The position numbers and the translations under genes are program-made. Positions 7,093 through 15,605 of a stretch of DNA of 27,469 bases are shown here, piece by piece; position 1 is the first letter of the stretch; every line of letters begins with the position of its first letter. Under the pieces are notes generated by a model that had not been told where the DNA came from, ran no database searches, and was given only the letters and a program-made list of their open reading frames with translations. The stretch is from the NCBI GenBank assembly GCA_963575745.1, contig CAUYUJ010008071.1, forward strand, positions 15,001 to 42,469, read 5' to 3'. Origin of the DNA: Prorocentrum cordatum (lineage: Eukaryota; Sar; Dinophyceae; Prorocentrales; Prorocentraceae).

Positions 7093-9704
7093 TGATGTGT
7101 GCCAGCAACTACGTGTGGGCCGACCCCCACCAGCGCGGAGACCACGGGATGCACGGCGGAGCGGCCATCGCCTCCATGTGCGTCCCGACGGACGAGTGGG
7201 GCGCAGCAGCGTTCGACGAGGACAACGCCTTCACCCGCCTCCGCGTCCCCGCCTGGATGGCCAAGTGGCAGGCTTGCCCGCCGATCCGCGCCTGCTGGGC
7301 GCGGGGGAAACTCAGCCAGCGTCTGCGCGACATGGTGGGGCCGACGGGCTGGATAGCCCCCTGCTACCACCGCCTGGCCATGGGCGGCTCGCACTCCGCG
7401 CACCTGCTCATGACGGTCAACATGGCGATCATCGGCAGGGCGCTACTGGGCGTGGGCGCGCGCTTGGGGGCGCTCGCGGGCGCCGCGGCGCCCGCCGAGG
7501 GCGGGGCCAGCGGTGCGCCGCGCGCCTCGCCGCCCGAGGACGGGGGGCTGGAGGCGGACGACCGGGGGGATGCCGGACCTGAGGGCGCTCAGCAGCATCG
7601 CTACGACGACGACTGGCTCGGGCAGCAGTCCAGCTGCCGTGCCGCGCCGCCTAGCCCGTCGGGCTACAGCGTGGCGGAGTGGCTAGAGGCGGTGAGGCGG
7701 GCGAAGCGGGACGACGAGCGCGTGATGGTGGCGATGCATCTCTTTGCTGGCCGTCGGCGGCGTGGTGACGTTCAGGAGGTGGTGGAGAGGCTGGCGAAGG
7801 AGCGGAGCCTGAGGGTGCTCTTTCTTTCCGCCGATCTCCTTGACGACCCGCGGTGGGACCTGGCCAACCCCCCCACCTTCTCCGCTTTGATGGAGCTGTG
7901 CGAAGGCGGCTGGGTGGACAGCGTGCTGGGCGGCCCGCCCTGTTCGACCTGGTCGCGGGCACGTTACAATCGTCGCCGACCCGGGCCGCCGCCAGTGCGC
8001 TCGCGGCGGTGCCCCTGGGGGCTGCCAGGTCTCAGGGCCTGGGAGGCCGCTAGAGTCGCGGAAAGTAACACCCTGACGCTGAACTTGTTGGCGCTCTGCG
8101 AGGCGTGCGGCCAGAGTGGCGGCGCCTTCCTCATCGAGCGCCCGGAGGACCCAGGGCATGCGCCCTACCCATCCATTTGGAACACGACGGAGATGCAGGA
8201 CTTCGAGACGAGGCGCTCGTCTCAGAGAGCGTGCCTGGACCAGTGCATGCTGGGCGGACGGACGAAGAAGCCCACATGCCTGAGCGGCACGCTGCAGGGA
8301 CTGAAGGACCTGGATGAGCTGCGGTGTGACGGGCCCCATGCCCACGAGACGGCCGAGGGCAAGTTGGCCGACGGCACCTTCCGCGCGAGCCCACTGGCCC
8401 AGTACCCCGAGGGGATGTGCGAAGCGCTGGGCGCCTTGATTGTCCAGACCCTGGCCATCTTCGAGCAGACCGGTTTGGGCGGCACCGGGTGGCGAAGGCC
8501 GCCGGAGGCCGACAGGTCGGTCACCGCCTGGAGCTCGCGGAGCACTACGGCACCAGCGGTGGCCGTGCGGAACGAGGACGTGCTTCGCGGCCGTGGGCTG
8601 GTGCTGGGCGGGCCGCAGATGGCCTTCTACCTGCGCGTCGACGACGGGGTGGTGATGGCCGGTGGCAGCGGCTGTGGCCCACGGGCCACTGGGAAGATGC
8701 ACCAGCTCGCGGATGCCCTGGCCGAGGCCGGCTTCGTGGTCACCGACCGCACGGAGGCTAACGACATGCAGAAGGTGCTGGGCTACGCACCACAGGCGCG
8801 CCCAGCGCAGCTGCGCTTGCCCCCGAAGAGGACGCGGGAGCTGGTGCGGCAGCTGGAGGAGATGGGCGCCACCCGCACCCTCCACGCCGAGGAGCTGCGC
8901 TCGCTCTTGGGGGTGTGGATCTGGGGCGCTCTACTTCGGAGGGAGCTGCTATGCATACCCGGCGCCGTCTTCAGGCTCCTGGAGAGGCACCCGCACCAGC
9001 GGGTGTGTACCTGGGCGACCGTCCGCAGGGAACTGCGAGCTATGGCTCAGGTAGTCCCGTTGATGCACGCCGACCTGGGAGCCCCGCCAGCTCCCGTGTA
9101 TTTCGCGGCGGACGCCATGGGCGCCAACGTGGAGGACGACGGCGGCTGGGGCATCCTGGTGACCGACATGAGCGAGGACATCGCGAAGGACTTCATCGAC
9201 GCGGGCGGCAACTTGGGCTACACCGTGGCGCGGCTGGACGGCGAGCTCACTGGATTGCGACGGCCCGAGCAGGTCATCCGACGGACGAAGCCCTTCAGCC
9301 TCCTGCCCGATCGCGTGTTCAAGCCCGACGAGGACTGGACGATCGTGGGCGCGGGGAGGTGGCGGACGGCCGACCACATCACGCTGGGCGAGGGGCGCTG
9401 CGTCGTGAAGATCAGTAGACTGGCGGCCGCCACTCCGGCCCTCCACCGCGCCGTGCTGCCGATCCTGGAGGACAACCAGCCAGTCTCAGGCGCGGTGTGC
9501 AAGGGCAGGTCCCCGGCGCACCATCTGAACCACCTGTTGCGTCAGAAGACCGCAGCAGGGTTAGCATCTCGCACAAAGATTTTGATTCCATGGGTGGAGA
9601 CGCTCAGGCAGCCTGCTGATAAGATATCGAGGTGCCTGACTCGTGCTGAGCTCCGCGGCCTACCTCATGTCGGGGCCGAGGAAGCTGGACAGCACTTCTG
9701 CTGA
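6975..9704 (+). CDS. ORF2: reverse transcriptase - methyltransferase-like - RNase H polyprotein
   Basis: The frame is open from 6858. The coordinate used is a GTG and no ATG precedes the first RT motif, so translation probably enters from the upstream frame. Residue numbers count from 6975. RT fingers: CVPKKDPTKQRK (26-37). Motif A: FDEDNAF (D81). Motif B: MGGSHSA (136-142). Motif C: YLRVDDGVV (D556, D557), followed by GFVV and VLGY. Thumb-like segment: ELRSLLG (640-646). RNase H of DIRS type: D713 in YFAADAMG, E806 near HITLGEGR, D833 in LEDNQPV followed by CKGRSPAHHLN, and the terminal PADKISR. Between motifs B and C lie about 400 extra residues, including a methyltransferase-like domain. 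ORF2 overlaps ORF3 by 38 nt. Role: copying element RNA into DNA and degrading the RNA strand. Confidence 0.85.
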   Translation: MRPLHDAGRSAEGHVDDVQAYCGFSCVPKKDPTKQRKVLMMCASNYVWADPHQRGDHGMHGGAAIASMCVPTDEWGAAAFDEDNAFTRLRVPAWMAKWQACPPIRACWARGKLSQRLRDMVGPTGWIAPCYHRLAMGGSHSAHLLMTVNMAIIGRALLGVGARLGALAGAAAPAEGGASGAPRASPPEDGGLEADDRGDAGPEGAQQHRYDDDWLGQQSSCRAAPPSPSGYSVAEWLEAVRRAKRDDERVMVAMHLFAGRRRRGDVQEVVERLAKERSLRVLFLSADLLDDPRWDLANPPTFSALMELCEGGWVDSVLGGPPCSTWSRARYNRRRPGPPPVRSRRCPWGLPGLRAWEAARVAESNTLTLNLLALCEACGQSGGAFLIERPEDPGHAPYPSIWNTTEMQDFETRRSSQRACLDQCMLGGRTKKPTCLSGTLQGLKDLDELRCDGPHAHETAEGKLADGTFRASPLAQYPEGMCEALGALIVQTLAIFEQTGLGGTGWRRPPEADRSVTAWSSRSTTAPAVAVRNEDVLRGRGLVLGGPQMAFYLRVDDGVVMAGGSGCGPRATGKMHQLADALAEAGFVVTDRTEANDMQKVLGYAPQARPAQLRLPPKRTRELVRQLEEMGATRTLHAEELRSLLGVWIWGALLRRELLCIPGAVFRLLERHPHQRVCTWATVRRELRAMAQVVPLMHADLGAPPAPVYFAADAMGANVEDDGGWGILVTDMSEDIAKDFIDAGGNLGYTVARLDGELTGLRRPEQVIRRTKPFSLLPDRVFKPDEDWTIVGAGRWRTADHITLGEGRCVVKISRLAAATPALHRAVLPILEDNQPVSGAVCKGRSPAHHLNHLLRQKTAAGLASRTKILIPWVETLRQPADKISRCLTRAELRGLPHVGAEEAGQHFC
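7731..8459 (+). other. Cytosine-methyltransferase-like domain inside the RT
   Basis: Residues ~253-495 of ORF2. HLFAG (255-259) fits the S-adenosylmethionine-binding motif I of C5 cytosine methyltransferases. GGPPCSTWSRAR (319-330) fits motif IV with the catalytic Pro-Cys. IERPEDPG (387-394) sits where the ENV motif VI is expected but does not match it strictly. DIRS/PAT elements usually carry an adenine-type methyltransferase domain downstream of RNase H. Here the motif is of cytosine type and lies between RT motifs B and C. Retrotransposon-borne cytosine methyltransferases are reported in dinoflagellates (de Mendoza and colleagues, 2018). Whether this domain is active, or only shares the fold, cannot be told from sequence. 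Confidence 0.65.
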
Positions 9705-11400
9705 GAAGGTTAAGCCGCACACCCTGGCGGCTTACAGGGCAGCGGCTATGAAGTTCGTGACCTACCTGGACGAGCACGGCTTCGTCCCCGACGGGCCCGA
9801 GCAGTGGGACGACCTGCTTGTCGAGTACAAGAACGACATGCAGATGACCAAGTGCAATTTCGAGTACGCCGTCGCGGCGGTGGAGTTTGTCTTCCCACGC
9901 CTGAGAAGGAGGCTGACGTGGTCCCACTCGGTGATCGATGCATGGCGAGTTTCGGCAGAGGTGAAGCATGCGCCGCCGCTCGGCCGCGCGCCAGCTAACC
10001 TGGCCGCTATCTATTTCTCCTGCTGGGGAGTACCGCGGCTGGGCGTAGGCCTGCTGCTGCAGGCTGATCGCGGCCTGCGCCCGTCGGAGATGCTTCAGCT
10101 CAGAGCAAAAGACATATCCTTGCCATCGTCTAGAGGGGGACCGGATTTGCAGCCAAATTGGGTCATCAACCTGGGGGCCAAGTCGGGCACAAAGGCCAAA
10201 AGAATGCAGTTCGCCATTATTTTGGAGCAGGGCGGAGTACTGGAGAACCTCCTACACCGAGTGGTCTTGGGAACGCCGCCCGAGGGGCTCCTCTTTCCCT
10301 ATTCGCTCGTCGACTACAGGCTTCGGCTCAAGCAGTTTGAAGCAGCCTTGGGCCTCGACATTCACTGGGCGCCTCACTCGGCGCGCGCAGGGTTCGCCAG
10401 CGATTCCGTGGCTCGTGGCGCCCCCTTCCAGGACATCAAGGAGGCAGGACGGTGGCTCACGGAGTCCAGCCTCCGCATCTACGTGGGCGTTGTCACCGCC
10501 TCCAGGGTCCTGGCTCAGGCTGAGCAGCGAGGAATCGCACCGCTCATCCGCGAGGCGGCCGAGAAGCTGCCCAACTACTTCCCGGAGGGCATCTTCGGCG
10601 AGGGTGAGGGCATCCAGCATGCCGCCAGCGGGCTGGCGCAAGGACCAGGACGGCTCCTGGGTGCTGCCTGCGGGGGGGGTCCTTCCAGCGCCGCTGGCGG
10701 GGGGCCGCCGGGTGGCCTCGCCAGCGCCCCGAGCGGCGCTAGCCCAGCCGCCTGCGCCAGCACTAGGCGCACTGGTGGATGGGCTGCTGGCGGGTCCGCA
10801 GCAGCCGGGGGATGCAGCAGCGGGCGCGAGCGCGGCCGAGGCCGAGGCGCCAGCGCCAGCGGCCCCTGGCGCGGCAGCACTGGGGCCCCCGCAGCCGCTG
10901 GTGGCGCAGCCGCTGGCAGCGGGCGCGGCCGCGGGGTCGAGGCGCGCGCGCCGGGGCAAGTGGTCGCTGCTGCGCGCGGCCTGGCTCATCGCAAGGTGGT
11001 GCGGACGCTCAACCACGCGAGGAGTGACGTGGGCGGCGGTCGCCGCGATGCTGATCGGGTGGCGCTACATGGCCGGGCCGCTGACCCACGTCGGGACCAT
11101 GATGGGCGTCGTGGCCAGCGTATCTGTCTCGGCAGGCAAAGTGGTCGACAGCAGCCTTGGGGCAGTCATCACGGCGGCACAAGGCGTGTCAGACTTCGCC
11201 GTGACGTCGCCCCGCAGCTCGGCGAGCCTCCTGCAGGAGGCCTGGCGCGGAGTGGACATCACCAACCTTCACGTCCGCCAGCGCCACGCCGAGCGGCTCG
11301 CGGACGACCCCGAGATCTTGCAGGCCTGGATCCAGCGCGAGTTCCTGACAGGCGAGCCCCGACCGCCTGGAGCCGAGCAGGTCGCCACCGCGATCTCTGA
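9667..11400 (+). CDS. ORF3: tyrosine recombinase (integrase) of the YR retrotransposon
   Basis: 577 residues from ATG 9667, overlapping the end of ORF2 by 38 nt. The N-terminal ~100 residues resemble a core-binding domain (HTLAAYRAAAMKFVTYL). The catalytic domain has the full set: R138 in RGLRPSEML, a Lys-containing hairpin LGAKSGTKAKR (~172-179), H237 and R240 in HSARAGFASD, W263 in GRWLTESS, and the nucleophile Tyr272 in SLRIYVG. It would join the circular DNA copy to the target. The recombinase fold ends near residue 310. The remaining ~270 residues (from about 10619) are Gly/Ala/Arg-rich and overlap ORF4. They may be an incidental extension, or the true protein may continue into the ORF4 frame. 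Confidence 0.88.
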   Translation: MSGPRKLDSTSAEKVKPHTLAAYRAAAMKFVTYLDEHGFVPDGPEQWDDLLVEYKNDMQMTKCNFEYAVAAVEFVFPRLRRRLTWSHSVIDAWRVSAEVKHAPPLGRAPANLAAIYFSCWGVPRLGVGLLLQADRGLRPSEMLQLRAKDISLPSSRGGPDLQPNWVINLGAKSGTKAKRMQFAIILEQGGVLENLLHRVVLGTPPEGLLFPYSLVDYRLRLKQFEAALGLDIHWAPHSARAGFASDSVARGAPFQDIKEAGRWLTESSLRIYVGVVTASRVLAQAEQRGIAPLIREAAEKLPNYFPEGIFGEGEGIQHAASGLAQGPGRLLGAACGGGPSSAAGGGPPGGLASAPSGASPAACASTRRTGGWAAGGSAAAGGCSSGRERGRGRGASASGPWRGSTGAPAAAGGAAAGSGRGRGVEARAPGQVVAAARGLAHRKVVRTLNHARSDVGGGRRDADRVALHGRAADPRRDHDGRRGQRICLGRQSGRQQPWGSHHGGTRRVRLRRDVAPQLGEPPAGGLARSGHHQPSRPPAPRRAARGRPRDLAGLDPARVPDRRAPTAWSRAGRHRDL

Positions 11401-11797
11401 GGCTTCGGTTGCCATACCTCACATGTCGGAGAGATGGCAGATAATGATCTGGCCCAGTCAATACCGCGAGCTGCACATGACACTCGGCCTGCTGCCGTCA
11501 GGTTTCTACGGAGTCCATATGGTCGAGCGAATCGTGGATTTCACGGTCCAGTGGAGCAACCCAGTGTGGAGCAGCCTCGACTGTGACATCAGCTCTGAGA
11601 GAGATACAGTCGTGGCTCACATCAACTCCACTTTGGCAGGGCTCCCGCTCCCCGAGATCCGCTACATGTCCATGACTGATCGTGAAATCCAAGTCGCCAG
11701 GCTCCCAGGTGCCTTGATCAATATTGCCCGTAGGTTCGTGCGTGCTGTATATATGGCAGTGAAGAGTGTTTTGCAGCTCGTTTTGTTCGGAGTCTAG
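10619..11797 (+). CDS. ORF4: unknown protein with hydrophobic segments
   Basis: 392 residues from ATG 10619, in a different frame from ORF3 and overlapping its last ~780 nt. Codons ending in G/C and normal amino-acid variety from ~11000 onward make this the more convincing frame of the two. The start MPPAGWRKDQDGSWVLP is followed by ~90 residues rich in Ala/Pro, then RRARRGKW. A hydrophobic stretch follows (WAAVAAMLIGWRYMAGPL to about VGTMMGVVASVSVSAG), and a conserved-looking domain with MSERWQIMIWPSQYRELHMTLGLLPSGFYG. The C-terminus is amphipathic to hydrophobic (AVYMAVKSVLQLVLFGV). No family was recognised. Ngaro elements can carry an SGNH-hydrolase-like extra ORF, but no such motif is visible here. 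It could also be the C-terminal part of ORF3 separated by a frameshift. Confidence 0.6.
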   Translation: MPPAGWRKDQDGSWVLPAGGVLPAPLAGGRRVASPAPRAALAQPPAPALGALVDGLLAGPQQPGDAAAGASAAEAEAPAPAAPGAAALGPPQPLVAQPLAAGAAAGSRRARRGKWSLLRAAWLIARWCGRSTTRGVTWAAVAAMLIGWRYMAGPLTHVGTMMGVVASVSVSAGKVVDSSLGAVITAAQGVSDFAVTSPRSSASLLQEAWRGVDITNLHVRQRHAERLADDPEILQAWIQREFLTGEPRPPGAEQVATAISEASVAIPHMSERWQIMIWPSQYRELHMTLGLLPSGFYGVHMVERIVDFTVQWSNPVWSSLDCDISSERDTVVAHINSTLAGLPLPEIRYMSMTDREIQVARLPGALINIARRFVRAVYMAVKSVLQLVLFGV

Positions 11798-11978
11798 GGT
11801 GGTCACCGAAGATATATGATTTTTCTGGAGCACACTGCGAGGGCGGGCCTGGGGGCTTGCTTTAGGTTTTGTTTGTGTTCCAGGTTCCTTCTCAACTCAT
11901 CAAGATCCGTGCACATTTTGTGCCCCGGGTGAAGGACCAAGCTGTTGAGACACATACAGCTCGCGAGCGGAGGTGGGT

Positions 11979-12082
11979 AGAGCTCGGCGGCAAACTTGAA
12001 GTTAGCAAGCCTAGCAGCAATTTTATTGTACTTCTCGCCTCCCCAGCAAAACATTCCAAGGGTGGGTCGAAACGGACACCAT
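11979..12082 (+). repeat. Split direct repeat B1 (internal)
   Basis: 104 bp from agagctcggc to ggacaccat, matching B2 (12396-12499) with one difference (aag versus cag near 12055). It is separated from A2 by one base (C12083), so B1 plus A2 reads ccatcatggg. In YR elements this internal junction reproduces the junction of the circular DNA copy. Confidence 0.92.
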
Positions 12083-12083
12083 C

Positions 12084-12370
12084 ATGGGATAATAATCGTA
12101 GAGCATGAGTGTTGATGTGCACCGACAGTTTGGGGTGGGATCGTGGAATTTTCCTTGGAGCCTCGGAGCCCGCAGGGGCGTGCCAGCTTGTGGGGGGGCC
12201 TTTTCGCCGGTGGGCCACGTTCCCGGCCTGGCTCCCCTCGGCCCTCCAAAACGGGTGGGCTCGGTAGGTTTGGTTTTGGTTGCCCGTGAAGGCCCCCTGC
12301 CCTCGCGTGTGCTGCACGGCCTGCTCCGCAACCGTTTCATGTGGCTCCAATCTGGTACAGATTATCGCGA
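12084..12370 (+). repeat. Split direct repeat A2 (internal)
   Basis: 287-bp copy of A1 (3921-4207) with a single substitution. It is followed by a unique 25-bp C-rich spacer (12371-12395) and then B2. Confidence 0.92.
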
Positions 12371-12395
12371 CCCCCCCACCGTCCCCCGCCGAGCC

Positions 12396-12499
12396 AGAGC
12401 TCGGCGGCAAACTTGAAGTTAGCAAGCCTAGCAGCAATTTTATTGTACTTCTCGCCTCCCCAGCAAAACATTCCCAGGGTGGGTCGAAACGGACACCAT
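12396..12499 (+). repeat. Split direct repeat B2 (right terminal)
   Basis: 104-bp copy of B1 forming the 3' terminus of the YR element. It runs directly into GATGATG repeats, which are the right flank of the target microsatellite. Confidence 0.92.
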
Positions 12500-12709
12500 G
12501 ATGATGATGATGATGATGTTGTTGATGATGATGATGATGATGATGATAATGATGATGATGATGATGACGATGCTGACGATGATGAGGGTGACGACTATGA
12601 TGATGATGATGATGCTGCTGATGCTGATGCTGATGCTGATGCTGCTGCTGATGCTGCTGATGCTGATGCTGCTGATGATGATGATGATGATCATGATGAC
12701 GATGAGGAT

Positions 12710-12750
<41 letters not shown>

Positions 12751-12903
12751 TGACGATGACGATGATGGCGATGATGATGACGATGAGGATGATGACGATG
12801 ATAATGCTGATGATGCTGTTGCTGATGATGATGCGGATGGTGTTGGTGGACGTCATGACGGGGGCGACGACCGTTGACGATGACGACGATGATGATGCTG
12901 ACG
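12500..12903. repeat. GAT/ATG microsatellite, right half
   Basis: About 400 bp of GAT repeats with GCT, GAC and GTT variants, in the same strand orientation as 3717-3920. Open frames give poly-Met, poly-Asp or poly-His and are not genes. Confidence 0.9.
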
Positions 12904-13174
12904 ACCACGTTGGTGCTCCGGGCGAAGCCGACGGGGGTGGTGATGACGGTGCACGCCGGCGCCGGCGGTGCGTCGCCGCCGTCGCCGCCGTCGCCGCCTG
13001 CGGCCGCGGCCTGCCCGAACTTCTCATTGGCCGGGCGCCGCGGCTCCTGCGCGGCGGCCCCCGCGGCCCCCCATCCGACGACATGGCGGAGAGCCGCCGC
13101 GAGGCCGACCCAGACGCGTGCAGGACGACGGCCTCGCTGGCCCTCCCTCGGCGGCCTTCGGCGGTGAACGCGAC

Positions 13175-13210
<36 letters not shown>

Positions 13211-13531
13211 GGCCCTCGACGGCCATCGACAGGCTTCTGCGGCCTTCGGAGGGCCTCGGCGGCCAGCGGCGGTTTTCGGCAGCTCAGATGGGAGGTTGTC
13301 GGATGTTGTTTTCTTGACGTTTTTGTGACCTGGGGTGTTTCTCATCAGCGGCGCCCCGCCGAGAGCGCCTGAGAGCTGAGTTGTGCTCCAGAAGCCAGGG
13401 GCCTCTGGAGGCCCTCGGAGGCCCTCGGCGGCCTCGGGCGGCCCACGGCGGCATCAGAGGAGGCAAATATGTTTTCTGAGGGTAAGGATACTGATGCCGA
13501 TACCCTTTCCTCGTTGCCACTCAAGGCCAGA
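12904..13531. other. Unassigned GC-rich DNA with GAC and CGG tracts
   Basis: No gene recognised. Contains CGC/CGG runs near 12960-13010, a (GAC)n tract at 13170-13208 and degenerate GGCCCTCGGC-type repeats at 13216-13275 and 13400-13455. Long open frames on both strands owe their length to the repeats. Confidence 0.4.
13170..13208. repeat. GAC trinucleotide microsatellite
   Basis: Thirteen or so near-perfect GAC units, flanked by GC-rich non-repeat sequence. Confidence 0.85.
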
Positions 13532-13696
13532 AAAAAACGCCCCTACCCTGGTTTACGAGGCGCTGTGCGCTGAAACTCCCGTGGGCTGACGGGGTAAATC
13601 CTGCGTGATGTGCCGCGCCCTGGCGGCTCTCGGCTCTGGGGCTTCCCAGGAGGTTTACAGACCACGCACTCGTAACCCAGGGTAGGGCCGTTTTTT
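13532..13696. mobile_element. 165-bp inverted-repeat element (MITE-like candidate)
   Basis: Bases 13532-13559 and 13669-13696 are 28-bp inverted repeats matching at 26 of 28 positions (aaaaaacg...ccctaccctgg...ttacgag and its complement). The ~109-bp interior has no coding potential. No clear target-site duplication is visible in the immediate flanks. Size and ends fit a miniature inverted-repeat element or an introner-like element, both known from dinoflagellates. Assignment needs other copies. Confidence 0.55.
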
Positions 13697-14157
13697 CATC
13701 CCTCAAACCACGGCCCGTCGTCGTTGTCGTCGTCGATCGACCGTCGAATATTGTCTGTTTGCTTTTTCTGCCTCCAGGGACGCTGTGGCCACGGCTGGAT
13801 GTCCCCTTGAATTTACCGTCGGGGTTCGCCGAATGTATTGTCAGGGCGCGACCCACAAGGTCCATTCCGATTGGATCGATCCGATTTGGTATTGATGTTG
13901 ACCGCCTCGATCCAATCCCGATTTTCTGATGATCTGATGTTGCCCGATGCTTTCATGGCGCCGTTGTGCATCTTGGTGCTGCCGATCCGAATCCAATTTG
14001 GATTCCGTGCCAATGCAGCTGTCCAGGATGGTATTATTGTGAGCTCCCACGACCTATCTTGACCAGAAGTTCTGAAGACTGAAACGGGTACAGAGCAATG
14101 ATGGAAAGAATGGGGGCGAAGACTGACTACGGTTCCCGTCCACTTTGAACATGAGGG
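13697..14157. other. Unassigned AT-richer DNA
   Basis: No gene recognised. Repeated phrases built on cgatccaat and ccgatt lie at 13865-13925 and 13983-14005, including a near-palindrome gaatccaatttggattc at 13989-14005. Short GTC repeats occur near 13712-13735. Confidence 0.4.
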
Positions 14158-14945
14158 TACCTTTGGGGGGACTTGAGGATACTCTTGGGGGCGTCTTCGA
14201 GAGCATCGATCAAAGAAGGGGGGTCCTTAATTTGATTTGCCCCTTCGGAGCCCGAAGTATAGTTTCTTGGAGCCCTCTTGGGGCGCTCTTGGGGCCGTCT
14301 TGGGCCTCTTCTGAGCCCCTCCTTGGTGCTCTCTTGAGCGATCTTGGGGCCATCTTAGGCCTTAGGGGCCCATTGGGATCTCAGGGGTCTCCTTGGGACG
14401 CTTCGTTGCCACGTAGAGCAGTTGTGTGGTGATTCTGTGGCCTCTTGGAGGCAGGTTGAAGGGCATCCTGAGCCATCTTGGACCATACTTCGCCATCTTC
14501 AAGGCCATCTGACGCATCTGAAGCCATTTAGGAGCCATGTTGGCCCAATCACCTCTCAAGGATGTCCCCGAGATAGAAGCATCTCTCGAGCGCCTAAGGT
14601 TTATCGGCGATATTGGCTGTGAGCGAAACTGGCGGCGGTGATGGGCGCCGCCTCCCTTGAGCCCGAAAACCGTCTCTGGGGGCGCTCTTGGGCTCTGATG
14701 GGCACCTCTTGAGGCTCTCCTTGTGCGATCTTGGAGCCATCTTGTGGCCGTCATCAGGCATCTACCTCGAGGCGAAAGGGCGAGAGGGCACGACTCATCG
14801 GCTTGGGACGGATCTTGGCCTTTCGGGGAGATTCCTGGGGAGCCTCTGCGGTCCCCTGGAACCGTCTGGGAGCTGCCTTGGGGCACCTCGGAGGGATGTT
14901 GCAAGCAATCGTGAGTGAACCATCTTGGGCTCGCTTGAGCCATCT
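14158..14945. repeat. 11-bp minisatellite, locus 3
   Basis: Units such as ggagccctctt, ggggcgctctt, ggggccgtctt and ggggccatctt run in tandem around 14270-14365. More diverged units spread on both sides to about 14945. Same family as 30-215, 810-928 and 22120-22660. The interval also contains non-repeat stretches and no recognisable gene. Confidence 0.6.
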
Positions 14946-15605
14946 TTCGGGGGCGGAAAAGAGGGGGGTGATGACTGGGGGGGGTGGATATCATGGCGTG
15001 GGCCATGATATTTCCCTAGATTTCATGGCGCCTCTTCCTTTTTCATTACGTCCCTGCCCCCCCCGCTGGGCCGCGCACGTGCGCCGGTCATGATTTGCAC
15101 CCCGCCCTCTTGGACCCCCCCCCTCTTGGCCGCTCCCGAATCTTGCAGGCCACCCTGCGCTGTCCGCAGCCATCTTTTGGACGCTCTGACTGCCTGCGGG
15201 GCGGCCCGTCCAGACCCACGGGAGGGGGCCAGGGGGAGGGGCAACCCTCTCAGGAGGGGACAAAACACACAGACACAATGAATCGTCGATTCCCAGGAAA
15301 ATAGGGGAACACATGGGAAGTGGGGGGAAGACAGAAACCCAGAAAATGTAGGAAAATATGGTGGATCCTGTTGTTTGTGTGTATTTACTTGCGTGTCCCA
15401 GGGCCCCTTCAGGGAGGGGCAGTCCTTTCCCGGAAAGGTAAGGAGGGGGTTGAAGGTGGAAGCGCTCTGGACCGCCTCCGCCCAGCAGGCTGGTTGGATC
15501 TACCCCTGCCGGCCCTCCGAACCCTCGATTTCTGGGGTGCCGCGTGAGGATGCTGGCCAACTCTGGCTGGACAGGGCTGCGCCCATCGATCCCAACCCCT
15601 CCTGC
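14946..15605. other. Unassigned DNA upstream of the LINE
   Basis: No gene recognised. The stretch is rich in C- and G-runs (for example 15055-15125) with some AT-rich patches at 15290-15400. Some of it may belong to the untranslated 5' region of the LINE, whose left boundary cannot be set. Confidence 0.4.

Larger units (their letters stand above)
3921..12499 (+). mobile_element. Tyrosine-recombinase retrotransposon (DIRS/PAT/Ngaro-like)
   Basis: An 8,579-bp element bounded by split direct repeats in the order A1 (3921-4207), coding region, B1 (11979-12082), A2 (12084-12370), B2 (12396-12499). This arrangement is the hallmark of PAT/Ngaro-type YR retrotransposons and excludes an ordinary LTR element. 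The coding region holds a Gag-like ORF1, an RT/RNase H ORF2 with a methyltransferase-like insertion, a tyrosine recombinase ORF3, and an extra ORF4. No DDE integrase or protease was seen. The element lies within a GAT microsatellite with no evident target-site duplication, as expected for recombinase-mediated circle integration. Repeat identity (286/287 and 103/104) suggests a recent insertion. Only one apparent break was found, near 7020. Confidence 0.9.

Noticed and set aside
7602-7620. YDDDW (ORF2 residues 210-214) as RT motif C
   Set aside because: It is followed by a linker and the methyltransferase-like domain rather than by the Gly-rich and LG motifs that follow YxDD. RVDD at 555-557 has the right downstream context. 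Kept as an alternative in the findings.
7683-8885. 400-residue minus-strand open frame
   Set aside because: Antisense shadow of the methyltransferase-like and RT region, caused by high GC at third codon positions.
3921-12370. A1 and A2 as long terminal repeats of an LTR retrotransposon
   Set aside because: A2 is followed by B2, a copy of sequence just upstream of A2. A tyrosine recombinase replaces a DDE integrase, no protease was seen, and no TG...CA ends or target duplication are present.
11892-13345. Minus-strand His/Ile/Ser-rich open frames and plus-strand poly-Met/poly-Asp frames
   Set aside because: Translations of the right GAT microsatellite and of the A2/B2 repeats.
14934-14947. 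cttgagcca as a minus-strand spliced-leader remnant
   Set aside because: Only nine bases match and it lies within the 11-bp minisatellite, whose units often contain cttgagcc-like strings.
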